Below, piece by piece: positions 27,345 through 35,777 of a stretch of 64,000 bases of DNA. The stretch is taken from assembly GCF_000020005.1 (NCBI RefSeq), contig NC_010718.1, positions 3,101,558-3,165,557 on the forward strand, written 5' to 3'. The notes beneath the pieces are model-generated. The model was not told the DNA's origin and searched no databases. It saw nothing but the letters and a program-made list of their open reading frames with translations. Source of the DNA: Natranaerobius thermophilus JW/NM-WN-LF (GTDB lineage: Bacteria > Bacillota > Natranaerobiia > Natranaerobiales > Natranaerobiaceae). A program made the translations under genes and the position numbers. Within the stretch, counting starts at the first letter, position 1. Each line of letters opens with the position of its first letter.

Positions 27345-28499
27345 TTACTTTTTGTCTTCTTCAGGTTTTTCTTTACTGTTGACTTTTATTAAATCATAAT
27401 CTTTTTGCCCCATGCCTAATTCCTCGGCGTAATCTACATGCCACTGTGGATGTTTACCAGTGACTTGATTAAACAATTCCTTGCCAGGAGTGACATTGTT
27501 TTCCGCTGCTTTTGACTGAGGTAGGGGTTCAGCTTCTTTTATAATATCTAGAGTGGCTTGTTCAATAGCAACTATATCATCAGATACTAGCACTCCCTGA
27601 TCCTGGATGAGAGGGGTATCTGCCATGGGCATACAGTCACATTCAGGTTGAACTTCTAATATAAAGTTTATGTATAAAATTCTTCCTTCTTGGAATGTCT
27701 GTACAGCTGCATAGGCTGCTTCACTTAACCCCTTTTGGAAGCGCTCTTCAGATTGGGGTACAATTAAAGCTTCTTCTTTACATACCCTGGCACAACGTCC
27801 ACATTTCACACATATTTCATAATTAATTTCTATTTGATCTTCTTCAGTACGATATATCGCATCATGGGGACAGACATCTACACATCTTTCACAAAGAGTA
27901 CAATTTTCGGGTTCCCACTTCAAACCAGTATTTTGAGCAAAGTGAATACGTCCCCGTTCCGCATGTCCACACTCATTTTTACAACTAATTGCTCCCATAC
28001 CAAGATTTTTGATTGCTCCGCCAAAACCAGAGCCGATATGACCTTTACAATGAGAGATTACAATCATACTTGGTGCATCATGAATTGCCGATGCAATACC
28101 TATTTCACCTAAAATCGGGCCTGACTCTACATTTACTAAATCCTTGCCAAATAAACCATCAGCTAAGACCATGGGAGCTCCTAAAGACAGGTGATTTAAA
28201 CCTTCACTATTGGCCACTTCTAGGTATTCAATACCAGGAATGCGGACAGTATCAGTTACAAAAGGTTTTCCTCCCGCTTGTTTCACAGCTTCAACTACTT
28301 TTTGAATAAAAATAGGTCTAACAACCCTGTGTCCTCCATAGGATCCAAAATGAGTTTTAATAGCTACGTAATCATCTTTTTCAAAATAGTTCCCTACATC
28401 TACCTGATCTAAAATTTCCTCTAACTTGGCTACCAAACTGTAATAATAATCAAACTCCGTCGCTCTCGCGTCTGCAAACCAAATTTTGCTATTTGTCAA
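27345..28499 (-). CDS. DUF362 Fe-S protein with 2[4Fe-4S] ferredoxin domain
   Basis: A 384-residue protein: DUF362 domain first (THFGSYGGHRVVRPIFIQKVVE; HCKGHIGSGFGGAIKNLGMG with a cysteine-rich loop), then a bacterial ferredoxin domain (CTLCERCVDVCPHDAIY and CVKCGRCARVCKEEAL), then an extension. DUF362 proteins are common in anaerobes and their reaction is unknown; electron transfer is likely. The start is a TTG at 28499 behind GGAGGG. It interrupts the usual yycI-walJ order together with the next two genes. Confidence 0.85.
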   Translation of the reverse strand: MTNSKIWFADARATEFDYYYSLVAKLEEILDQVDVGNYFEKDDYVAIKTHFGSYGGHRVVRPIFIQKVVEAVKQAGGKPFVTDTVRIPGIEYLEVANSEGLNHLSLGAPMVLADGLFGKDLVNVESGPILGEIGIASAIHDAPSMIVISHCKGHIGSGFGGAIKNLGMGAISCKNECGHAERGRIHFAQNTGLKWEPENCTLCERCVDVCPHDAIYRTEEDQIEINYEICVKCGRCARVCKEEALIVPQSEERFQKGLSEAAYAAVQTFQEGRILYINFILEVQPECDCMPMADTPLIQDQGVLVSDDIVAIEQATLDIIKEAEPLPQSKAAENNVTPGKELFNQVTGKHPQWHVDYAEELGMGQKDYDLIKVNSKEKPEEDKK

Positions 28500-28541
28500 G
28501 TTCCATCCCTCCTGCTAGTAAAGTTATTAAGACTAAAAGTC

Positions 28542-29168
28542 TTAATTAAATAAATGAGATGTATCATTCATTTTGACAATTCTTCCTTTATCATACTCAT
28601 ACCAATAGGAAATCTCTGTTATAGAAGCATTGCTAAAAGTATACGGCCATGGGGTATGATAAAAACTATATCCCGTCAAATAAACAACCAAACCTCCCAG
28701 CACACGTCCATGACTAACTACTGCGATATTGGGACGATTCAGATTACCATTATAATTTGAAAAAATTTTATCATAAAAATCTGAAACTCTATTTTTTAAG
28801 TTCATCATCCCTTCTTCCTCGGGAATGGAAGTAGCAAAGAAATCTTCTTCCAATTTCATACCTAGATCAGGATATTTATCTTTAATTTCCTCTCTAGTAT
28901 GGCCTTCAATCACACCCCAGCAATATTCACTTAACAATTCATCAACTATGGGATCCAAAGAGTGATATTTGCAGATTTCCTTAGCAGTATCGTGAGCTCT
29001 TGATAAAGAACTTGTGTACACTGCATCAAAAGATTCATTTCTTAATTTTTCTGCAAGGTTTTGAGCTTGTTTGCATCCACGATCTGTTAATTGGTATTCT
29101 TTCTTACCTTGAAATCGTTCTTCAAAGTTTCCTGTTGATTCACCATGGCGAATTAATAATAATCTCAT
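28542..29168 (-). CDS. Histidine phosphatase family protein
   Basis: A 208-residue member of the histidine acid phosphatase/phosphoglycerate-mutase-like superfamily. The phospho-histidine motif LLIRHGEST is at residues 4-12, with the second catalytic region YTSSLSRAHDTA and the acid/base SHGRVLGG near 150. It may act on sugar phosphates, nucleotides or cobalamin precursors; no neighbour decides. The ATG follows GAGGG. Confidence 0.85.
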   Translation of the reverse strand: MRLLLIRHGESTGNFEERFQGKKEYQLTDRGCKQAQNLAEKLRNESFDAVYTSSLSRAHDTAKEICKYHSLDPIVDELLSEYCWGVIEGHTREEIKDKYPDLGMKLEEDFFATSIPEEEGMMNLKNRVSDFYDKIFSNYNGNLNRPNIAVVSHGRVLGGLVVYLTGYSFYHTPWPYTFSNASITEISYWYEYDKGRIVKMNDTSHLFN

Positions 29169-29216
29169 AGTTCAACCCTCTCTTGTTGATTATTATTTTG
29201 GAATATCAGGTACAAA

Positions 29217-29750
29217 TTATCTGTCAAAGTAAATACTCTTCCCACCTGAAAATAAAGGTAATCCATAGGCTATTTTTACATCATCACCTAAAAGTTTGAG
29301 CTCTAGAGCTGCTTTACCCACAGTAAACATGACTCTATTGTCCACTCTCAAGTCAGCCGCTTTGCTAACAGCCGAACCAATAGCAATACCCAAGTCACCG
29401 GGATTAAACGCACAGATTCCATTATCACGATGATTCTCTTGACAATTATTGTATCCGCAAAACCCACAAGGATGTACATCTAGTCTACTTACTTTAGTGC
29501 CAAAAAGCACTACATAAGGACTTTTTTTAAGATTGTCAGCATCTCTTTTAAAAAAATCGGCAATTGACCCTTCTCTGTCGGCAATATTGTACATTTGTTC
29601 CCGTAAACGCTCCAAATTTTCTTCTGATACAACTGAGGTGACCAGGTTATCCACACCCTTACCCTTAGGAGCTGTCCGCGCTGCTATAGCAATTAACTCA
29701 GCTGCTGTTCTTAACCCATTTTGTTCTAGTTCTTCTCCGTTTACCTGCAT
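29217..29750 (-). CDS. DUF2148 ferredoxin-domain protein
   Basis: A 177-residue DUF2148 protein with a cysteine motif HPCGFCGYNNCQENHRDNGIC that can bind an iron-sulfur cluster and the AARTAPKGKGVDNL motif of the family. Found in anaerobes; function unknown. The gene starts 4 bp after yycI and the following two genes also look redox-related, suggesting an extension of the wal operon. Confidence 0.82.
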   Translation of the reverse strand: MQVNGEELEQNGLRTAAELIAIAARTAPKGKGVDNLVTSVVSEENLERLREQMYNIADREGSIADFFKRDADNLKKSPYVVLFGTKVSRLDVHPCGFCGYNNCQENHRDNGICAFNPGDLGIAIGSAVSKAADLRVDNRVMFTVGKAALELKLLGDDVKIAYGLPLFSGGKSIYFDR

Positions 29751-29753
29751 CTG

Positions 29754-30701
29754 TCAATACACCCCTTCCCGTTCTATTTCACCTGTAAACGCATTTATAT
29801 AATAAACTTCTCTGGTATCAAATTCAATTCTCCAAACAGGAACCGCTTCCCATGTTTCGGCAGTATATTCTTCCGTATAGTATCCAAAGGTGATTCCAGT
29901 AATTCTTTGTATTTCCGTATAACTTGGTAAATACTCACCCAATCTTAATAATGCCATTGTGGCAGGTATAACTTCAATATTTTCTTCTTTAAGTCCTTCT
30001 TTTTGTAAAAGATAAATCTCCGCTCCTTTGATTCCGTTAGGCGATAGAGTAATTACAGCGTACCCCCCATACATCAAATGGTCATCAAATTCTTGATAGT
30101 AGATCATATCGACTAACTCTTCTTCATCATTTAACCACTCAAAATTTTCATTCTCATCATGGATTCTTGTAATTTCCTCTTTAGAATAACGGTATTTCCC
30201 ATGATAGCTAAATTCATCTGTTAAATTTAGCTTTTTTAAAAAATTATTGATCAATTCTCGAGAGGCTTCTTCTGAATCTTTAGTTAATTGCTTCTGGGAG
30301 TCAGGTAAATAAGCTTCCTTAAATCTTATAGATAGCTTTCCAGAAGATCCTTGAGTAATTATCATATTTTCGTCATGGGATAAAATTCTTGTTTCACCAC
30401 TATTGTCATCATTGCCATCGATTAAAAAACTACCATCAACAATAGCTTCCGCCACCTCGGTTACTCTTAGTTCATAATTGCTAACAGAGATATGCTGGGA
30501 ATCAAAAATATTATCGGGAATATCACCATCAAAAACCACATTTTGTTTTTCTAAATTTTGTTTAACTTCCTCTCGTTCTTCTTCTGATATTTGGGCTCTT
30601 AGATAAGTCAAATCAGAATCATTAATAACTTTATAACCTAAAACTATATTCAAAAGCAAAAAGGCAACTAATAAAATATTTTTAGCCTGTCCCCAATCCA
30701 C
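29754..30701 (-). CDS. yycI: YycI-like regulator of WalK
   Basis: A 315-residue protein with one N-terminal membrane segment (KNILLVAFLLLNIVLGYKV) and an acidic extracytoplasmic part, as in YycI, which with YycH restrains or tunes the WalK sensor. WGQAKNILL matches the YycI start. GTG at 30701 follows GAAGGGTG. Sequence is poorly conserved outside the anchor, so identification rests on anchor, size and operon position. Confidence 0.78.
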   Translation of the reverse strand: MDWGQAKNILLVAFLLLNIVLGYKVINDSDLTYLRAQISEEEREEVKQNLEKQNVVFDGDIPDNIFDSQHISVSNYELRVTEVAEAIVDGSFLIDGNDDNSGETRILSHDENMIITQGSSGKLSIRFKEAYLPDSQKQLTKDSEEASRELINNFLKKLNLTDEFSYHGKYRYSKEEITRIHDENENFEWLNDEEELVDMIYYQEFDDHLMYGGYAVITLSPNGIKGAEIYLLQKEGLKEENIEVIPATMALLRLGEYLPSYTEIQRITGITFGYYTEEYTAETWEAVPVWRIEFDTREVYYINAFTGEIEREGVY

Positions 30702-30751
30702 ATAAATTCACCCTTCCTTCATATCATCCCAAAGAATTGACTTTAAATAAT

Positions 30752-32305
30752 CTAATATAAACTATCTCTCGATGAATTCCAAGCAGGAAAATTCTTAGAT
30801 TCATCACCTGACTCTATATTCCAAACTGGAAGAATATAATACTCGTTCTCGCCTTCTGCAGATTGAAGTTCATACCCAAGGGTGATGTTATCTAGCCCTT
30901 TTAATTTATTAGCTGCATCTAAAATCTGTTTTTCTAATTCTTTAGTTAAAACCTGTAAATCTTGCTCTTGTTCAATATCAAAACTAAGCTCTTCTCCACC
31001 ATCATAAAGTTCTTCAGCAATCCAGTTTTTGATAATTTCTTGAATCTCTACCAAATTCCCCTCTTCTTTATCAAGCTTTTTAAAGCTCTCTGGTATATGT
31101 CTAAAATACTCTACTAACTTATTATCTGCCATAGATATATTCAATAAAAATTCATTCAAAATTGGAAAACCATGATGATAATACAGATAATTTATTTCAG
31201 TCAAATTGTAGGTAGAGTCTTGAAATTCACTGCTAGGCGTAGTTAGCTGTGCTGCTTTCAGATTATCAACCCAGCCACCATAAAGTGAAATAAATCGTCC
31301 ACCTCTATCTAAGAAAGTATTAGAATCAGCAGTTCTTATACTATCCCTGGTTTGTGGGGCATTATATTGTAAACCGCCATCAGGATAAAACCTGAGCCCT
31401 CTTTGACCATCGGTATATATAGTAGTACCATCTCGTTCCTCTATTTTTCTAACAAAGGATAAGTCTAAAAAGAAAGCTTTCGCCAATTTCTCCTTGTTCT
31501 GCTCTTCAAAATTTAAAACTTGAGGAATCAGATCAAGGTTTTCAAGCTCTTTGTCAGTGGGTAAGTACATTGTATACCCTTTATCGTGAATCTCCTCTGA
31601 TTTTAATTTTAAGATTTCATACCATTCTTTTGAAATGGAGTCAGGAACTTGACCTAACAGGTCTTCAATATCCGCCAAGTACTCCTGTCCCGTATGATAG
31701 AAAATTTCAGCTATATCCTGAGAAGTTATTTCTTGACCTGATTCTAAATTCCGTTTTTCTAATTCTTCTTGTTCAAACTCTTCAAATCCTAACACTGACA
31801 TGTTAACAGGATAACCATCTTGAGAGCCGTTATCAACTAGATAAATTTGGGGATTTTCATCTAAGGTCACAAGTAAATCTGAATATTCTTCGTCATAATT
31901 GGAAGGTAACCCGTATTCTCCATTCAGCATCAAGTTTAAAGGTGATACTCCAGAAAATTTATATATAAAATAAGGTTTAGTTAGCTCTAATGATTCTTTA
32001 TCTTTAATATTTCCAGTAGTAAAATTCTCTCCTGTTATAATGTTGTCCCAAAATAGCTTCCAGACTTGTTCATATACCTCTCTGTCCCGTCTTAAAAGAA
32101 AAATTTGCTCATTAGCATGATAGACAATTTTTTCAGGTTTAACCTGTTGAAATAGTTCAGGATTGTCGCCATAGGTTATTTCTTCTATATTTGGTTCTTC
32201 AGACCTTTCATAGTGATAATCCGTGACCCAAAGACGACTAGTAAGGAAAATACTATTTATGACTAATATAACTAACAATACAGTTTTAATTTGCTCCCAA
32301 TTCAT
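30752..32305 (-). CDS. yycH: YycH-like regulator of WalK
   Basis: A 517-residue membrane-anchored protein starting NWEQIKTVLLVILVINSIFLT, followed by a large acidic exterior domain; the YycH family sits directly after walK and modulates its activity. It overlaps the walK end by 20 bp and starts behind AGGAGG. Apart from the anchor the conservation is weak, but length and position fit. It contains DGYPVNM and NSFLNTEI-like YycH patches only loosely. Confidence 0.78.
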   Translation of the reverse strand: MNWEQIKTVLLVILVINSIFLTSRLWVTDYHYERSEEPNIEEITYGDNPELFQQVKPEKIVYHANEQIFLLRRDREVYEQVWKLFWDNIITGENFTTGNIKDKESLELTKPYFIYKFSGVSPLNLMLNGEYGLPSNYDEEYSDLLVTLDENPQIYLVDNGSQDGYPVNMSVLGFEEFEQEELEKRNLESGQEITSQDIAEIFYHTGQEYLADIEDLLGQVPDSISKEWYEILKLKSEEIHDKGYTMYLPTDKELENLDLIPQVLNFEEQNKEKLAKAFFLDLSFVRKIEERDGTTIYTDGQRGLRFYPDGGLQYNAPQTRDSIRTADSNTFLDRGGRFISLYGGWVDNLKAAQLTTPSSEFQDSTYNLTEINYLYYHHGFPILNEFLLNISMADNKLVEYFRHIPESFKKLDKEEGNLVEIQEIIKNWIAEELYDGGEELSFDIEQEQDLQVLTKELEKQILDAANKLKGLDNITLGYELQSAEGENEYYILPVWNIESGDESKNFPAWNSSRDSLY

Positions 32306-34124
32306 ATTGAACCTCCTGATTTTTCGGGAGATAAACGATCACTTCCGTTCCCCTTCCCTCTTGACTGGATACGTTAATGTCTCCACCATGATTTCTGATT
32401 ATTTCCCGGGAAATAGCCAGGCCGAGGCCACTTCCTCCCCGGGCCCTAGAGCGAGCCTTTTCCACCCGGTAAAACCGTTCAAAGATCCGGGGTAAATCTT
32501 CAGCCGGGATACCCATACCATTGTCTTTCACTGAAATTTTAATGTTTTCATAATAATCTTCAACGGTGATTTGAATCCATTCACCAGAAGGACTGTATTT
32601 AATTGCGTTTTCTAATATATTTGTAAATACCTGAGTCAGTTTATCTGAATCCCCAGAAATCCTGATAAATTCAGGTTTTTCATTAAAGACGTCAATATAC
32701 TCTCCTTCTAAACTTTTATAATCTAAATGCAGTTCTATTTTTTGATCTTTTGTAAGTGATTCAATTGCAGATATACTTCTATCAAGTACATCCATAAAAT
32801 TAATATCTCTACATTCTATAATAGGCTCCTTCCTGTCAAGCTGGGACAATACTAGCAGATCTTTCACCATAGTTACCATTCGATCTGTCTCTTGTTGCAC
32901 TACTTTTAAGAACCGTGGAGCAATCTCATCATCCTTGTGGGCACCATCTAAAAGAGTCTCCACATAGCTCTTAACTGAGGTTAAAGGAGTTCGAAGTTCA
33001 TGAGAAACATTGGCTACAAATTCTTGGCGCATTTGAATCAATTTTTCCTGCTCCGTTATATCATTTAAAGCAATGATGACTCCTTCGTATTGTTTTTCTT
33101 CAGATTTAAAGGGGACTAATTGTGCTCTCACCACCATATCTTCATTTGTTGTCAGGTTTTTTTCTTCCTTAACATTTGTTTCACCTTTCAGTATTTGATC
33201 AAATTCTTCATCAGTAAAAAACTTAGATAGTAACTCTTTGGCGCACTGACCTCGTAACTTTTCTCTTTCAACATTTAACATTCTTTCCGCAGCTGGATTA
33301 ATATGAATTATTTCCTTATTGCTATTAACAGCAATAACTCCGTCACTCATTTGTGTTAGGATAGCTTCAATTTTCCCTTTTTCTGACGAAATTTCTTTCA
33401 AAGTCGAGTCCAAGCGAGAGGCTAAATGGTTAAACATTCGACCAAGATTCCCGATTTCATCATCACTTTTTACATCGATACGTTGATTAAAATCACCTTG
33501 GGCCATAGCCTGAGCTGTCCTTGTAACTACTTTCACAGGCTTAGTTATCGTCTTAGATAAGATAATCCCTAGGAGAGCTGTTACAAGCATGGCGAAAAGT
33601 GTCCCTGTAAATAAAATAGTTCTAATTTCACTCAATGTATTATCAACACGTTCTAATGAACCTACCAAATAAACAGCTCCTATTACTTGGTTCCCGCTTT
33701 CTATAGGAATTGCAAGGGATTTTTGTCGAATATTTGTATTTGGATTTATTCTAATATTACTCCCTTGACTCCCAGCTAGGGCTCTAGTAATTTCTTCTTC
33801 CACAATAATATTTCCTTGAAGTTCTTCCTCGCCCGAGGAAGTAGCCAGGACTCTACCATTTTCATCTAATATTGTAATCTCATTATGAGCTTGCTGGCCA
33901 AACTCCCCGAGCAATTGAGAAATTTGATCAGCATCTTGTTCTTCGGTCATGTGCCTTTGCAGCAAGCTTTTTGCTAGTTCGGCTTCTGTTGACATACGTT
34001 CACTATAATCATCTAGATAGTATTGATCAAGTGACTGTAATAGATAAACACTAATTAGCTCCATGGCTAATAGCACCAGTAATAGATATATAACAACCAG
34101 TTTCCACTGGACTGTTTTAAACAT
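32286..34124 (-). CDS. walK: Sensor histidine kinase WalK
   Basis: A 612-residue essential cell-wall sensor kinase. Order: membrane segment (9-31), extracellular Cache-like domain, second membrane segment (170-190), HAMP (195-245), PAS (250-355), HisKA with H375 in VANVSHELRTPL, HATPase with N and G boxes (NAIKYSP, VKDNGMGIP, GGSGLGLAI). It phosphorylates WalR to control murein hydrolases. Overlaps neither gene except yycH by 20 bp. A perfect Noc-binding palindrome lies in its 3' end at 32401-32414. Confidence 0.95.
   Translation of the reverse strand: MFKTVQWKLVVIYLLLVLLAMELISVYLLQSLDQYYLDDYSERMSTEAELAKSLLQRHMTEEQDADQISQLLGEFGQQAHNEITILDENGRVLATSSGEEELQGNIIVEEEITRALAGSQGSNIRINPNTNIRQKSLAIPIESGNQVIGAVYLVGSLERVDNTLSEIRTILFTGTLFAMLVTALLGIILSKTITKPVKVVTRTAQAMAQGDFNQRIDVKSDDEIGNLGRMFNHLASRLDSTLKEISSEKGKIEAILTQMSDGVIAVNSNKEIIHINPAAERMLNVEREKLRGQCAKELLSKFFTDEEFDQILKGETNVKEEKNLTTNEDMVVRAQLVPFKSEEKQYEGVIIALNDITEQEKLIQMRQEFVANVSHELRTPLTSVKSYVETLLDGAHKDDEIAPRFLKVVQQETDRMVTMVKDLLVLSQLDRKEPIIECRDINFMDVLDRSISAIESLTKDQKIELHLDYKSLEGEYIDVFNEKPEFIRISGDSDKLTQVFTNILENAIKYSPSGEWIQITVEDYYENIKISVKDNGMGIPAEDLPRIFERFYRVEKARSRARGGSGLGLAISREIIRNHGGDINVSSQEGRGTEVIVYLPKNQEVQYELGAN
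32401..32414. promoter_or_regulatory. Perfect Noc-binding site inside walK
   Basis: ATTTCCCGGGAAAT equals the Noc-binding site of B. subtilis at all 14 positions; one more symmetric base pair on each side makes a 16-bp palindrome (32400-32415). A noc gene is in this window (56285-57154). Confidence 0.6.
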
Positions 34125-34125
34125 A

Positions 34126-34830
34126 TTAAGTCCTCCTAAGGTAATAACCCATACCTCTTTTAGTCATTATATAGCTTGGGCTCCCTGGATCATCTTCTAA
34201 TTTCTCTCTTAAGCGCCTAATGGTAACATCAACGGTACGGTCTTCCCCAATAAAGTCGTATCCCCAGACTTCTTCAATCATCCGTTCCCGAGAAATTACT
34301 TCTCCTTGTCGTTTGACTAAATAAACGAATAATTGAAATTCCCGATAAGTCAGATCTATGGCTTGCCCCTGTTTTTTTACTTCAGCAGTTTTTAGATTTA
34401 TTTCAACATCGTTATACTTCAAAATATCCTCATCTTTTTCACTACTTGAAGAATCTTGCCCAGATAAATTGACTCTTCGGAGTAAGGCCTTAATCCTGGC
34501 TAACAGTTCTCTGTTTCCAAAGGGCTTAGTAACGTAATCATCTGCTCCCAATTCTAATCCCAACACCTTATCAACTTCCGAATCCTTGGCTGTTAATACT
34601 AAAATGGGAACCGAACTTTGGGAGCGAATCTCCTTACAAACTGAAAAACCATCTTTTCCAGGTAACATCAGGTCTAAAACTATTATGTGTGGAGAAAAGC
34701 TGGCAAACTTCTCTAATCCATCTTCACCATTATAGGCGACCTCTGTTTCATACCCTTCTTTGACAAGATTGAAATTAATGATATCAGCTATAGGTTGTTC
34801 ATCTTCTACAATTAAAACTCTGTAACTCAT
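34126..34830 (-). CDS. walR: Response regulator WalR
   Basis: A 234-residue OmpR-type regulator. Receiver domain with D53 (IIVLDLMLPGKDG) and K in DDYVTKPFGNRELLARIKALLRR; C-terminal winged helix with TYREFQLFVYL and RTVDVTIRRLREKLEDDP. It controls autolysin and wall genes. ATG at 34830 follows AGGTG. It shares one transcript with walK (1-bp gap). The promoter region has a consensus WalR box, so it is likely autoregulated. Confidence 0.96.
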   Translation of the reverse strand: MSYRVLIVEDEQPIADIINFNLVKEGYETEVAYNGEDGLEKFASFSPHIIVLDLMLPGKDGFSVCKEIRSQSSVPILVLTAKDSEVDKVLGLELGADDYVTKPFGNRELLARIKALLRRVNLSGQDSSSSEKDEDILKYNDVEINLKTAEVKKQGQAIDLTYREFQLFVYLVKRQGEVISRERMIEEVWGYDFIGEDRTVDVTIRRLREKLEDDPGSPSYIMTKRGMGYYLRRT

Positions 34831-34923
34831 TTAATTCACCTGCTTAACATAATTATTACTTTTATACATTATTTCGCTCTTAACTAAACAATTCCTGCTC
34901 ATATATAAAAGGATAAAATTACA

Positions 34924-34956
34924 TAAAAAAAGATAGCGGTGCTTAGCACCGCTATC
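34924..34956 (-). terminator. Rho-independent terminator of the NusG-II gene
   Basis: An 11-bp stem GATAGCGGTGC/GCACCGCTATC with a 3-nt loop, followed on the minus strand by TTTTTTTATG. It lies between the walR promoter and walR, in the leader of walR, so the wal transcript must read through or be attenuated here. Confidence 0.8.
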
Positions 34957-35009
34957 GATAAATCTATATTAAGAGGGGGTCAGACCTAATTTGATTAACT
35001 GTTATCTTT

Positions 35010-35042
35010 ATTATAACCCATAAATGTTACAAGAATATTACA
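35010..35042 (-). promoter_or_regulatory. walR promoter with WalR box
   Basis: On the minus strand TGTAATATTCTTGTAAC (35042-35026) fits the WalR consensus TGTWAH-N5-TGTWAH exactly; a perfect TATAAT (35015-35010) follows 10 nt later, so the box overlaps the -35 region. A second imperfect pair (TGTTAC-N5-TTTAAC) lies further upstream. Points to control of the wal operon by WalR itself. Confidence 0.6.
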
Positions 35043-35105
35043 AACAGGTTAAAATTCCGTAACAACCCCCTCTGTGAGTCACAAGTTACATTATCAAAGG
35101 ATTCA

Positions 35106-35537
35106 TTAACCTGTAATTCTATCTAAATCATCATCATCTTCAATCCCCTCTAAATGAATTATCAGCCTATTGGGGACACAAACAATAGCCTGTCCTTCTC
35201 TCTGTACCCATCCAGTGTCTGCACAGATACCTCTTGGACAAACATCTTCTGGCATTCTTTGAATTCGCGCCCGATTGTGTTCCAGTTCAATAATAGCTTC
35301 ATAATCCACATCTTGCAATGGTACCTCCACTTCCTTTGATTCTCCTTCAGGAGGTAACTCTACACGATCTACCTCTTCTCCATGTAATTCAATAACTGCT
35401 ATTATATCCTGAGTTTCTTGACCTGCCCCAGGATTCAACCAAAAAAAAGCCATGCTAGCTAAAAAAGCCACTAATATTAAAACAGCAACAACTATATCGC
35501 CTTTTGTAATCACCTGTAAGTATTTAGACAAGCTCAA
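35106..35537 (-). CDS. NusG domain II-like membrane protein
   Basis: A 143-residue protein: one membrane segment (about residues 12-31, DIVVAVLILVAFLASMAFFW) and an exterior NusG-II domain ending in MPEDVCPRGICADTGWV and IVCVPNRLIIHLEG. The Cys-Pro-x-x-x-Cys pattern is typical of this family, often found with the Gx subunits of electron-transport complexes, but its role is not known. The TTG at 35537 has GGAGGTG 6 nt upstream. It is a single gene upstream of walR with its own terminator. Confidence 0.8.
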   Translation of the reverse strand: MSLSKYLQVITKGDIVVAVLILVAFLASMAFFWLNPGAGQETQDIIAVIELHGEEVDRVELPPEGESKEVEVPLQDVDYEAIIELEHNRARIQRMPEDVCPRGICADTGWVQREGQAIVCVPNRLIIHLEGIEDDDDLDRITG

Positions 35538-35604
35538 TTTCCTCACCTCCAGAGTCTTCTTGATTATACAAATAAATAATATATTTAGCAAGATTATTAA
35601 TTAT

Positions 35605-35673
35605 GGCTGTATTAAAGTTGGATATCTATAACTGTAAAATTTCAATTATACAGTATCAGCTAGTTATAGCAGC
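35605..35673 (+). repeat. Dispersed AACAGC repeat, copy D (full length)
   Basis: From GGCTGTATTAAAGTTGGATA to ACAGTATCAGCTA and TATAGCAGC on the plus strand, about 69 bp. The left half resembles the rightward half read backwards, as in copy C. It lies between the NusG-II gene and the M23 terminator. Confidence 0.5.
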
Positions 35674-35692
35674 TCCTAATTAAAATGATTAC

Positions 35693-35728
35693 AAATAAAC
35701 AAGGCCCTACCAATAAAAGGTAGAGCCT
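35693..35728 (-). terminator. Rho-independent terminator of the M23/LysM gene
   Basis: A 10-bp stem AGGCTCTACC/GGTAGGGCCT (one wobble), loop 7 nt, then TGTTTATTTG on the minus strand. Confidence 0.75.
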
Positions 35729-35777
35729 GTTCACCTAAATCACTTTACAAAAATCCTAGTTTGGGTATTTATTTTTA

